From assembly GCA_023406225.1 (NCBI GenBank), contig JAEXWS010000175.1, forward strand, positions 1 through 32,494: 32,494 bases of DNA, read 5' to 3'. This DNA comes from Bacillota bacterium. Lineage in GTDB: Bacteria > Bacillota > Clostridia > Oscillospirales > Oscillospiraceae. Below, one piece after another: positions 8,552 through 15,156 of the stretch (positions within the stretch are counted from its first letter, which is position 1; every line of letters begins with the position of its first letter). The translations under genes were made by a program, and so were the position numbers. The notes under the pieces are model-generated. The model made no database searches, was not told the DNA's origin, and worked only from the letters and a program-made list of their open reading frames with translations.

Positions 8552-9076
8552 TTACCAGCCCCGGTCGTAGGGGGCGAAGCAGTCCAGGCACAGGGTCTGT
8601 CCCTCGTGGAGCCGGGCCAGATGCTCCGGCACGCTCTCGCCGCAGGCGGCGCAGACCACGCTTTGAAACAGCCGCGCCCGCTCCGGCAGGGGGCGGAGGG
8701 CGGGCTTTGCCCAAAAGACCTCCTCGGCGGGACCTTCCAGGATGAAGGCCTGCCGGGCCGCCCGGTCCATCTCCGGCAGGGGCCGGAGCACCATGCGCAC
8801 GCTTTTGCCGCTTTTGCGGCAGTAAAAGGAAAAGGCCATCTTTCCGGTGCCCCTGTAAAGGAGGTTCCCCTTCCCCATGGTGCAACCGGTCGCCACCTGC
8901 ACCGCGTCCACGCCGCAGGCGTCGTTCTCCGTCACGCACACCAGCTCTTCATCCGCGGCGGGGCCGTTCAGCCCCAGATGCTCCATGGCCAGCTCCGCCG
9001 CCCGGAAGCCGATGGCGAGGCCGGGGCAGGTGTGGCCGTGAAAGGCCGCGCACCGTTCCCAAAGTTCTTTATTCAT
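8552..9076 (-). CDS. FmdE-family metal-binding protein with C-terminal zinc ribbon
   Basis: A 174-residue cytoplasmic protein. Residues ~1-125 match the FmdE family by the motif HGHTCPGLAIG (His13, His15, Cys17) and by NDACGVDAVQVATGCTMGKGN (Cys54, Cys65), which together can form a metal site. The C terminus has two CxxC knuckles, Cys142/Cys145 and Cys163/Cys166, a zinc ribbon. The family is named after a gene of the molybdenum formylmethanofuran dehydrogenase cluster, but most members in bacteria lack that enzyme, and a metal-handling role is likely. It overlaps the end of larC by eight bases and precedes the metal-binding lipoprotein gene. I infer a metallochaperone or metal-sensing accessory for nickel; this is not shown by sequence. 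Confidence 0.85.
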   Translation of the reverse strand: MNKELWERCAAFHGHTCPGLAIGFRAAELAMEHLGLNGPAADEELVCVTENDACGVDAVQVATGCTMGKGNLLYRGTGKMAFSFYCRKSGKSVRMVLRPLPEMDRAARQAFILEGPAEEVFWAKPALRPLPERARLFQSVVCAACGESVPEHLARLHEGQTLCLDCFAPYDRGW

Positions 9077-10463
9077 GCTCCGTCTCCTTGATGCGCGTCA
9101 AAATGTCCTCCCAGACCTGCTGGAAGGGGAGCCCCGCCCTGCGGGCGGCGGCCGCCGCGTCCTCGTACTCCGGCTTTTCCCGCAGGATGCCGAAGCCCTC
9201 GGCCCGTTTCACGCCCACGGGGCCGTAGGCCGTGTCCACCGTGCGGACGGAGGGGGAGAGGAGGTACCTGGCGCACCGCCGGACCCGCACGCCGTTGGTG
9301 GTGGTCTCCCGCAGCACCGCCTCCGCCAGCCGCGCTTCGTCGCCGGGGCGGCACAGCACGGTGAAGGCCGCGCCCGCCCGGCCCTTCTTCATGGTCAGGG
9401 GCGCGGAGGACACGTCCAGCGCCCCCTGCTCCATCAGCCGCTCCCCGGCGAAGGCCAGGGCCTCGGCGGTCATGTCGTCGATGTGGCAGCAAAGCTCCAC
9501 CACGGCGGACTGCTGAGCGTCTCCCTCTTCGCCCCAAAAGGCCCGGACGCAGTTGGCGGCGGGAAATTCCTTCGTTCCCACGCCGTATCCGGTCCGGTCC
9601 AGGACCATGGCGGGCATGGGGCCGAAAGAGGAGGCGAACTGGGTCAAAAGGGCGGCCCCGGTGGGGGTGCACAGCTCGCCGGAGATCTCTCCGCCGTAGC
9701 AGGGCGCGCCCGCCAGCAGCCGGGCCGTGGCGGGCGCGGGCACCGGCACCACGCCGTGGGCGCAGCGGATCTGTCCGCAGCCCACATGGACCGGGGAGAC
9801 CACCACCCGGTCCGGAGACAGCAGGTGCAGGGCCAGACACACGCCGGTCACGTCGGCCACCGCGTCCAGCGCCCCCACCTCGTGGAAGTGGACCTCCGTC
9901 ACGGGCACGCCGTGGGCGGCGGACTCCGCCGCCGCGATGCGGCCGTAAACGGCCTTGGCGGCGGCGCGCACCGGCTCCGGCACGTCCATCCCGTCCAGAA
10001 GGGCGGCGATGTCGGCGGGGGCGTGATGGTGGTGGCCGTGCCCATGGTCATGGTCATGGCCGTGGTCATGGTTGTGGCTGTGCTCGTGCTCGTGGTCATG
10101 TCCGTGGCTGTGGTCATGGTCATGGCCGTGCTCATGCTCGTGGCCGTGCTCATGGCCGTGCTCATACCCGGGCCCGTGACGGGCCTCATCTCCGCCCGTC
10201 TCGTGGACGGGACCGTGGACGGCGTCCGCCCCGTGTCCCAGGGCCATGTCCCGGCTGTGCTCCCGCAGGCCGTGCACCGTCACGTCCATGTGGGTCCCCG
10301 CGATGCCGCAGGTGAAGGCCCGCCGAGCCTCCACCGAAACGCCGGGGAGCAGTCCGTTCATGGTTTTCAAAAATCCGGCCTGGTCGTCCAGCAGCTCATA
10401 CAGCGCGCCCATCAGCATGTCGCCCGCCGCGCCCATGCCGCATTCCAAATACAGCGTTTTCAT
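9069..10463 (-). CDS. larC: LarC, nickel insertion protein of nickel pincer nucleotide synthesis
   Basis: A 464-residue protein of the LarC (DUF111) family, the CTP-dependent cyclometallase that inserts nickel into the pincer ligand as the last step of cofactor synthesis. It begins with LYLECGMGAAGDMLMGAL, the family signature, and contains HFHEVGALDAVADV (~192), CTPTGAALLTQF (~260) and the C-terminal half with NGVRVRR. The gene is one continuous frame, unlike the larC1/larC2 arrangement joined by frameshifting in Lactiplantibacillus plantarum. Residues 77-147 are a His-rich insertion, with 25 His among residues 101-147, likely a metal store or funnel. ATG 10463 overlaps the larB stop by four bases, and its end overlaps the fmdE-like gene. 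Confidence 0.96.
   Translation of the reverse strand: MKTLYLECGMGAAGDMLMGALYELLDDQAGFLKTMNGLLPGVSVEARRAFTCGIAGTHMDVTVHGLREHSRDMALGHGADAVHGPVHETGGDEARHGPGYEHGHEHGHEHEHGHDHDHSHGHDHEHEHSHNHDHGHDHDHGHGHHHHAPADIAALLDGMDVPEPVRAAAKAVYGRIAAAESAAHGVPVTEVHFHEVGALDAVADVTGVCLALHLLSPDRVVVSPVHVGCGQIRCAHGVVPVPAPATARLLAGAPCYGGEISGELCTPTGAALLTQFASSFGPMPAMVLDRTGYGVGTKEFPAANCVRAFWGEEGDAQQSAVVELCCHIDDMTAEALAFAGERLMEQGALDVSSAPLTMKKGRAGAAFTVLCRPGDEARLAEAVLRETTTNGVRVRRCARYLLSPSVRTVDTAYGPVGVKRAEGFGILREKPEYEDAAAAARRAGLPFQQVWEDILTRIKETEHE
10023..10163 (-). repeat. Degenerate hexanucleotide repeat encoding the LarC His-rich segment
   Basis: On the plus strand, units of the type catggt/catggc/gtggtc recur about every six bases, translating on the minus strand to alternating His-Asp, His-Glu and His-Gly. 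It spans residues 101-147 of LarC and ends in four consecutive His. Such low-complexity coding DNA can change length by slippage in steps of six bases without breaking the frame. Confidence 0.85.
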
Positions 10464-11224
10464 TCCGTCACACTCTCCATTTGATTGATGCGGCTGGCGA
10501 GGAAGCCCGCGCCGAAGCCGTTGTCGATGTTCACCACGCTCACGCCGCTGGCGCAGGAGTTCAGCATGGAAAGAAGCGCGGACACGCCCCCGAAGGACGC
10601 GCCGTAGCCCACGCTGGTCGGCACCGCCAGCACCGGGCAGTCCACCAGGCCCCCCACCACGCTGGCAAGGGCCCCCTCCATGCCCGCCACGGCGATGACC
10701 ACCCGGGCGCTCATCAGCGGCTCCAGGTTGGACAGCAGCCGGTGCAGGCCCGCCACCCCCACGTCGTACAGCCGCGTCACCCGGTTGCCCAGGGTCTCGG
10801 CGGTGACGGCGGCCTCCTCGGCCACCCCCATGTCGCTGGTGCCGCCGGTGGCCACCACGATGCTGCCCCGGCCCTCCACAGCCTCCGGCAAAACCACCGC
10901 CAGACGGGCCAGGGCCTCATACCGGAGGGGGAAGCGCGCCGCCAGAAAGTCCGCCGTCTCCCGGCCGATGCGGGTCACCAGCACGTTGCGCCCGCCCTGG
11001 CGCTCCATGGAGGAGAGGATGCCCGCGATCTGCTCCGGGGTCTTGGACTGGCCGAAGATCACCTCCGCCGCCCCCTGGCGCACCGCCCGGTGATAGTCCA
11101 CCTTGGCGTAGCCCAGGTCCTCAAAGGGGGCCAGCTTCAGCCGCAGCAGCGCTGCCTCCGGCGTCAGGGCCCCCGTCTGCACCTCCTGCAAAACAGAGAG
11201 GATGTCATGCTTGCTCGTTGCCAT
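10460..11224 (-). CDS. larB: LarB, pyridinium-3,5-biscarboxylic acid mononucleotide synthase
   Basis: A 254-residue LarB. The enzyme carboxylates and hydrolyses nicotinic acid adenine dinucleotide to the biscarboxylate precursor of the nickel pincer cofactor. The C-terminal half is related to PurE (AIR carboxylase): VVATGGTSDMGVAEEAA (~123-139), VAGMEGALASVV (~179-190) and VPTSVGYGASFGG (~201-213). Cys224 in LNSCASG fits the catalytic Cys reported near position 221 in L. plantarum LarB. ATG 11224 lies 12 bases after larE, and the stop overlaps larC by four bases. Confidence 0.96.
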   Translation of the reverse strand: MATSKHDILSVLQEVQTGALTPEAALLRLKLAPFEDLGYAKVDYHRAVRQGAAEVIFGQSKTPEQIAGILSSMERQGGRNVLVTRIGRETADFLAARFPLRYEALARLAVVLPEAVEGRGSIVVATGGTSDMGVAEEAAVTAETLGNRVTRLYDVGVAGLHRLLSNLEPLMSARVVIAVAGMEGALASVVGGLVDCPVLAVPTSVGYGASFGGVSALLSMLNSCASGVSVVNIDNGFGAGFLASRINQMESVTE

Positions 11225-11236
11225 CGCGCACCTCCG

Positions 11237-11992
11237 TCAGTTGCCCGGCGCCCGGGGCGCCAGGTCCAGGGTCACCGGGGAATATACCGGCGACAGGGTC
11301 TCCAGGATCTCCGCCCGCCGGTCCCAGGCGGCGCTGAGCTGGTTTTGGGGAAGCTGCACCACCGCCGCGCCGCCGTAAAGCCGGATGCGGAAGTCCCGGA
11401 ACCCCAGGGAGAAAAGCAGGTCCTCCCCCCGCTCCACCCGGGCCAGGTCCTCCGCCGTCAGGGCGGTGCCGCTGGGGATGCGGGTGGCGAGACAGGCGTA
11501 GGCGGGCTTGTTCCAGACGAACAGCCCCGCCTCCCGGCACTGCGCCCGGACCTCCGCCTTGGAGAGCCCGCACTCCCGCAGGGGGGAGCGGACCTCCAGC
11601 TCCCGCAGGGCCCGCATGCCGGGCCGGTCCTCCGCGTCGTCGGAGGCGTTGGTGCCGTCGATCAAGAGCCGGTATCCGTCCGCCGCCGCCTGCCGCCCGA
11701 TGGCGGAGAAGATGTGCCTTTTGCAGTGGTAGCAGCGGTCCGCCGGATTGGCGGCCACCTCCGGCACGGACAGGATGTCCCCCTCCAGGACCGTCAGCGG
11801 CATGCCGCACTGCTCCGCGATCCTCCGGGCGTCCGCCAGCTCAAAGGCCGGCTGAAAGGCCGTGTGCATGTAGTAGGCCCGCCAGTCCCGCCCGTAGGTC
11901 CTGGCGGCCCAGACCAGCAGAGAGGAGTCCACGCCGCCGGAAAAGGCCAGGGCCCCCGAGGGATTTTGTTCAAAAAAACCGGAAAGCGTCAC
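11237..11992 (-). CDS. larE: LarE, ATP-dependent sulfur transferase of nickel pincer nucleotide synthesis
   Basis: A 251-residue LarE. It adenylates the biscarboxylate intermediate and adds sulfur to both carboxylates. The PP-loop is SGGVDSS (18-24). CYHCK lies at ~87-91, and Cys167 in KPAYACLATRIPSG matches the position of the sacrificial Cys176 of L. plantarum LarE, so this is probably the type that gives up its own Cys sulfur and not the iron-sulfur type. The frame stays open to 12058, but that upstream part lies in a strong hairpin. I choose GTG 11992 because AGGAGG sits seven bases before it (12000-12005). It is the first gene of the operon. Confidence 0.95.
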   Translation of the reverse strand: MTLSGFFEQNPSGALAFSGGVDSSLLVWAARTYGRDWRAYYMHTAFQPAFELADARRIAEQCGMPLTVLEGDILSVPEVAANPADRCYHCKRHIFSAIGRQAAADGYRLLIDGTNASDDAEDRPGMRALRELEVRSPLRECGLSKAEVRAQCREAGLFVWNKPAYACLATRIPSGTALTAEDLARVERGEDLLFSLGFRDFRIRLYGGAAVVQLPQNQLSAAWDRRAEILETLSPVYSPVTLDLAPRAPGN

Positions 11993-12141
11993 GAAAGATC
12001 CTCCTTTTTTCAAAAGAAGAAGGCATACCCCTGGGGGGTATGCCTTCTGGCATATCATCCGATCCTGTCTGGACCGTTTTCATCGTCCTGCGCTGGGGAA
12101 AGGGCCCTTCTGAGCCTGCATGCGGCATTCTTGCCGCTGAT
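11993..12141 (-). promoter_or_regulatory. Structured 5' leader of the lar operon, candidate riboswitch or attenuator
   Basis: About 150 transcribed bases lie between the lar promoter and the larE start. In order on the minus strand: a small hairpin GCGGC-AAGAAT-GCCGC (12137-12122), the palindrome AAGGGCCCTT (12109-12100), an imperfect hairpin at 12088-12071, then two mutually exclusive hairpins at 12054-12018 and the larE ribosome site. I compared it from memory with NiCo, cobalamin, TPP, purine, ZTP, guanidine and Mn riboswitch motifs and saw no match. Confidence 0.5.
12018..12054 (-). terminator. Attenuator: terminator hairpin with competing antiterminator in the lar leader
   Basis: On the minus strand a 14-bp perfect stem (AGAAGGCATACCCC with GGGGTATGCCTTCT, 3-nt loop) is followed by TCTTCTTTT, a reasonable terminator just before the larE ribosome site. 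Immediately upstream, TATGCC (12054-12049) can pair instead with GGCATA of the 5' arm (12044-12039) around an AGAA tetraloop, which would break the terminator. Both structures use the same GGCATA. Confidence 0.6.
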
Positions 12142-12147
12142 TTTAAC

Positions 12148-12176
12148 AGTATAGCAAGGCCGCGCCCGCAAGTCAA
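12148..12176 (-). promoter_or_regulatory. Sigma-A promoter of the lar operon
   Basis: On the minus strand TTGACT (12176-12171), a 17-base spacer and TATACT (12153-12148), close to consensus. The predicted start is near 12141, giving the leader described above. Confidence 0.88.
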
Positions 12177-12298
12177 GAGCGGGGTTTTAATCGCCATTTT
12201 TCGATTTTTGCTGCTGCAGGCCGATCGTATAAACGATTCGTCATGCTGCGCAAAATACGGGCAGACGCCGCTTTATGACAGCTTCCCAAACTGGGAAA

Positions 12299-12484
12299 TT
12301 AACAATCCATTTCAAAAACCAGATCCATATCTTTTATCTTTCCATAATCACTGATGTTTGTGGGAATGCACCCCGCATAGCGATACCCTTTTTCTGCATA
12401 TTTATCAATAATTTCCCTATGTTCTTCTGTTTTTGCGCCAAAAATTTTTCCAATATGAACATGAACATACTCATATCTTTTCAT
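12299..12484 (-). CDS. DUF4177-like small protein
   Basis: A 61-residue protein starting MKRYEYVHVHIGK and containing EIIDKYAEKGYRYAG, the pattern of small DUF4177 proteins (a beta strand, a helix, then an (E/K)KGY/W turn and further strands). ATG 12484 has AGGGAG nine bases upstream and a promoter-like sequence further up, so it is a real, probably single-gene unit. Its function is unknown. Base composition is visibly more AT-rich than the flanking operons, including AAA/GAA/ATA-type codons, so it may have arrived by transfer. The following 240 bases hold the lar promoter and leader. Confidence 0.8.
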   Translation of the reverse strand: MKRYEYVHVHIGKIFGAKTEEHREIIDKYAEKGYRYAGCIPTNISDYGKIKDMDLVFEMDC

Positions 12485-12522
12485 GGATTGTCGCTCCCTT
12501 CAAAACAAACTATATAATCCCT

Positions 12523-12551
12523 ATTTTAAGGCTTTCTGAACATGTCTTCAA
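12523..12551 (-). promoter_or_regulatory. Promoter of the DUF4177 gene
   Basis: On the minus strand TTGAAG (12551-12546), a 17-base spacer and TAAAAT (12528-12523), about 40 bases upstream of the start codon. Confidence 0.6.
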
Positions 12552-12655
12552 GAAAGACTTTGTAAAATTGCCGAAGTTTGCTCCGGCGTCGATTATCAGA
12601 AAAGGGGGGGTTATCCCCCTGGTGTCATATCTTGCAAGAAAGAATTGCGCCGGGA

Positions 12656-12664
12656 TGGTACAAT
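12656..12664 (+). promoter_or_regulatory. Extended -10 promoter of the araC-EamA-DUF2000 operon
   Basis: TGgTACAAT, an extended -10 box, lies 33 bases upstream of the regulator's start codon. No good -35 hexamer is found at 16-18 bases (TTGCAA occurs, but 21 bases away), which fits a promoter that needs an activator. Confidence 0.5.
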
Positions 12665-12697
12665 AAGCACAAAACCACAGGAGGAGGAAAAGAATCC

Positions 12698-13567
12698 ATG
12701 CCCCGAAACCAAGAACAGCGGCACGTTTATTACGACCATGACACAGGGATCGAAGCCTATCAGCTGAGCGGCGTCGTCCAGAAGTTTCCCAATCATTTTC
12801 ATGATTTCTATGTGCTCGGCTTCATTGAGGGCGGTAAACGCCGCCTTTGGTGCAAAGGCCGGGAATATGACCTGGGCGCCGGCGATCTCGTCCTGTTCAA
12901 CCCGCGGGACAGCCATGCCTGCTCCCCCATCGGAGAGGAGCCGCTGGACTACCGGGCGGTGAACATCCGCCCGGAGATCATGCTTGGCGCGGCCGGGGAG
13001 ATCACGGGGGAGGACTGCGCGCCCCGCTTTGCACAAAATGTCGTGCGCCAGAGCGAGGCCGCCGCCTCGGTGGGAGAGGTGTACGACGCGGTCCTTGCGG
13101 ACGCCCCCAAGCTGCAAAAGGAGGAGGCGCTTTTCTGCCTGCTGGAGCAGGTCCTGCTGGAATATGCGGCCCCCGTTGAAAGCCCCGCGCCCCCGGAGCC
13201 GGACGGACAGATCCAGACGCTCTGCGCCTACATGGAGCGGCACTATGCGGAAAACATCTCGCTGGACACCCTGCTCTCCATGACCAGCTTCGGCAAGACC
13301 TATCTGCTCCGGTCGTTTACCAGGCAGCTCGGCGTTTCGCCCTACCGCTATCTGCAGACGATCCGCATCGACAAGGCGAAAAAGCTCTTGGAGCAGGGAG
13401 TCGAACCCATTGAAGCGGCGGACAGGACGGGCTTTTCCGACCAGAGCCACTTCACCAACTTTTTCAAATCCTTCATTGGGCTGACGCCCAAGCAGTATCA
13501 AAGGATATTTGCCGACGGGCCGTCCCCGTCCGCCCCCGGCGGGGAGGGGAGGAAGCATGAAGACTGA
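12698..13567 (+). CDS. AraC-family transcriptional regulator with N-terminal cupin sensor
   Basis: A 289-residue regulator. Residues ~15-110 form the cupin-like ligand domain (FPNHFHDFYVLGFIEGG, then GAGDLVLFNPRDSHAC). Residues ~178-271 are the double helix-turn-helix of AraC/XylS proteins: YMERHYAENISLDTLL, then GVSPYRYLQTIRIDKAKKLL and the second motif ADRTGFSDQSHFTNFFKSFIGLTPKQYQ. ATG 12698 follows AGGAGGAGG; the frame extends 40 codons upstream but across the promoter. The stop overlaps the start of the transporter gene, so it likely controls its own operon in response to a small molecule, possibly the transported one. Confidence 0.93.
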   Translation: MPRNQEQRHVYYDHDTGIEAYQLSGVVQKFPNHFHDFYVLGFIEGGKRRLWCKGREYDLGAGDLVLFNPRDSHACSPIGEEPLDYRAVNIRPEIMLGAAGEITGEDCAPRFAQNVVRQSEAAASVGEVYDAVLADAPKLQKEEALFCLLEQVLLEYAAPVESPAPPEPDGQIQTLCAYMERHYAENISLDTLLSMTSFGKTYLLRSFTRQLGVSPYRYLQTIRIDKAKKLLEQGVEPIEAADRTGFSDQSHFTNFFKSFIGLTPKQYQRIFADGPSPSAPGGEGRKHED

Positions 13568-14471
13568 CGCGGCCCGCGGCCATCTTGCCGCCTTTGTGAC
13601 CATCTTGATCTGGGGGACCACCTTTATTTCTACCAAGGTGCTTCTCCGGGTCTTTTCCCCCGTCGAGATACTGCTCGTCCGCTTTCTCATCGGCTACGCC
13701 GCTTTGTGGTGCGTCCGGCCCCGCGGGCTGAAAGCGGACAAAAGGCAGGAGCTGTATTTCGCGGCCGCGGGCGCGTGCGGCGTCACGCTGTATTACCTGC
13801 TGGAGAACATGGCGCTGACCTATACCCTGGCTTCCAGCGTAGGCGTCATCATCTCCATCGCGCCGTTTTTCACCGCCATCTTCGCCTGGCTGTTTCTGCA
13901 TGACAGACGGCCGGGCCTCCGCTTCTTTTTGGGCTTTCTCATGGCGATGGCCGGCATATCGCTGCTGAGCTTCGGCGGGAACGCCGATTTGCGGATGGAT
14001 CCCATCGGGGACCTTTTGGGCGTCGCCGCGGCGGCGGTCTGGGCGGCGTACTCCATTTTGACCAAGAAGATCAGCGGATTCGGATACCACACGATCCTGA
14101 CCACGCGCCGGACCTTCTTTTACGGGCTTGTTTTTATGGCCCCCATCGCATGCGCCATGGGGGTCCATATAGAGCTTCAGGCTCTGGCGGACCGCGTGGT
14201 GCTGGGGAATCTCCTGTTTTTGGGCCTGGGCGCGTCCGCGCTCTGCTTTGTGACGTGGAATACTGCGGTGAAGCGCCTGGGGTCCGTTAAAACCAGCGTT
14301 TATATCTACCTGGTGCCGGTGATCACCGCCGTTACCTCCGCCCTCATCCTGCATGAGACGATCACGGCCACAGCCGCGTGCGGCATCGTGCTGACCCTGG
14401 CGGGTCTGTTTTTATCAGAAAAAAGAGTTCAGAACAAGGAGGATCTGATGTATGGAACCCAATGCGAATAA
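13557..14471 (+). CDS. EamA/DMT-family transporter
   Basis: A 304-residue membrane protein with about ten hydrophobic segments in two EamA repeats. The first repeat opens with FVTILIWGTTFISTKVLL (~12-29), the conserved WG/S-T start, and includes the segment around EILLVRFLIGY. The second opens with LLGVAAAAVWAAYSILTKKI (~155-174). Members export or import amino acids, nucleotides or other metabolites. The start ATG 13557 follows GGGGAGGGGAGGAAGC and lies inside the end of the regulator gene (11-base overlap). The stop overlaps the DUF2000 gene by 20 bases. The substrate is unknown. Confidence 0.9.
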   Translation: MKTDAARGHLAAFVTILIWGTTFISTKVLLRVFSPVEILLVRFLIGYAALWCVRPRGLKADKRQELYFAAAGACGVTLYYLLENMALTYTLASSVGVIISIAPFFTAIFAWLFLHDRRPGLRFFLGFLMAMAGISLLSFGGNADLRMDPIGDLLGVAAAAVWAAYSILTKKISGFGYHTILTTRRTFFYGLVFMAPIACAMGVHIELQALADRVVLGNLLFLGLGASALCFVTWNTAVKRLGSVKTSVYIYLVPVITAVTSALILHETITATAACGIVLTLAGLFLSEKRVQNKEDLMYGTQCE

Positions 14472-14874
14472 ATGTGTGATGGTGATCGACGCGGCGCTGC
14501 CGCTGGGCGTCATCGCCAATACCGCCGGAATCATGGGCCTGACGCTGGGGAAGCGCGTCCCCGAGGCCGTCGGCCCGGATGTGCTGGACAAAAGCGGCCG
14601 CGCCCATTTGGGCATCGTCCAGATCCCGGTGCCGGTCCTCAAGGCGGACGGAGAGACGATCGATGCGCTCCGGCGGCGGCTCTATGAACCGGAGTTCGCC
14701 GGGCTGACCGTGGTCGACTTTTCCGACGTGGCCCAGAGCTGCAACGTGTATGACGATTACGTTCGAAAGGCCGCCGGGGCGGAGGAGAGCGGCTTCCACT
14801 ATTTCGGGCTCGGGATCTGCGGGGAGAAAAAGCTCGTGAACAGGCTGACCGGGAGCCTGCCGCTTCTGAGATAG
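14452..14874 (+). CDS. DUF2000 family protein
   Basis: A 140-residue cytoplasmic protein that I assign to DUF2000 by CVMVIDAALPLGVIANTA (~8-25), LGKRVPEAVGPDVLDKSG and HLGIVQIPVPVLKA. The family has a small alpha/beta fold distantly like peptidyl-tRNA hydrolase II; no activity is established that I know of. ATG 14452 lies after AAGGAGG inside the EamA gene. Overlap with the two preceding genes makes a compact regulator-transporter-DUF2000 unit, suggesting that the protein acts on, or signals, the transported compound. Confidence 0.88.
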   Translation: MEPNANKCVMVIDAALPLGVIANTAGIMGLTLGKRVPEAVGPDVLDKSGRAHLGIVQIPVPVLKADGETIDALRRRLYEPEFAGLTVVDFSDVAQSCNVYDDYVRKAAGAEESGFHYFGLGICGEKKLVNRLTGSLPLLR

Positions 14875-14908
14875 CCTCCGCTTTCACACGGACCATGCGG
14901 AGGGGAAC

Positions 14909-14966
14909 CGCGAAAGGACCTGTTCGCCGCGGTGCGTCTCCTCTTTCGCGCCGCGTCCTTTTTTGC
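14909..14966 (+). terminator. Probable terminator after the DUF2000 gene
   Basis: CGCGAAAG (14909-14916) pairs with CTTTCGCG (14943-14950), and a run of six T follows at 14959-14964. A further 7-bp inverted repeat, CCTCCGC/GCGGAGG, lies at 14875-14903. The 8-base gap between stem and T run weakens the call. The rest of 14875-15156 holds only another GC hairpin (14965-14990) and the next promoter. Confidence 0.4.
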
Positions 14967-15095
14967 GCCGGCGGTGGGGAAAACCGGCGCGCCGGACAGC
15001 GAAGAGGATGCAGATATGGCGAGATATGGCGGTTGGAAAAATCTGTCTTTCAAAAAAGTGGGCGTTCAAGGTGGAAAAGAACGCCTCAAAGGGTG

Positions 15096-15101
15096 TATAC
15101 T
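15096..15101 (+). promoter_or_regulatory. -10 box upstream of the flavin/PNPOx-fold gene
   Basis: TATACT at 15096-15101 with no clear -35 (GGAAAA at the expected place). A transcript from here would begin near 15108, leaving almost no leader for ATG 15118 and supporting the later start at 15157. Confidence 0.4.
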
Positions 15102-15156
15102 CTGATGAGGTATTTTTATGAATGCGGCGATAAATGCTGATGGGGAGAACGGAGCT

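Noticed and set aside
9069..10463. Programmed frameshift in larC as in L. plantarum larC1/larC2
   Set aside because: The gene is one uninterrupted frame from start to stop.
9075..10484. A 469-codon open frame on the plus strand opposite larC
   Set aside because: It is antisense to a fully conserved larC, has no ribosome site, and its Val/Met-rich stretch is just the complement of the His repeat.
11993..12058. Earlier ATG start for larE at 12058
   Set aside because: The extra 22 codons lie within the terminator hairpin of the leader, whereas GTG 11992 has an ideal AGGAGG.
11993..12141. NiCo or cobalamin riboswitch in the lar leader
   Set aside because: The conserved wording I remember for these classes is not present. 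A covariance-model search would be needed to exclude remote members.
12603..12620. Hairpin AGGGGG/CCCCCT with TTTT on the minus strand, possible terminator
   Set aside because: No minus-strand gene ends before it, the stem is only six pairs, and it lies upstream of the DUF4177 promoter.
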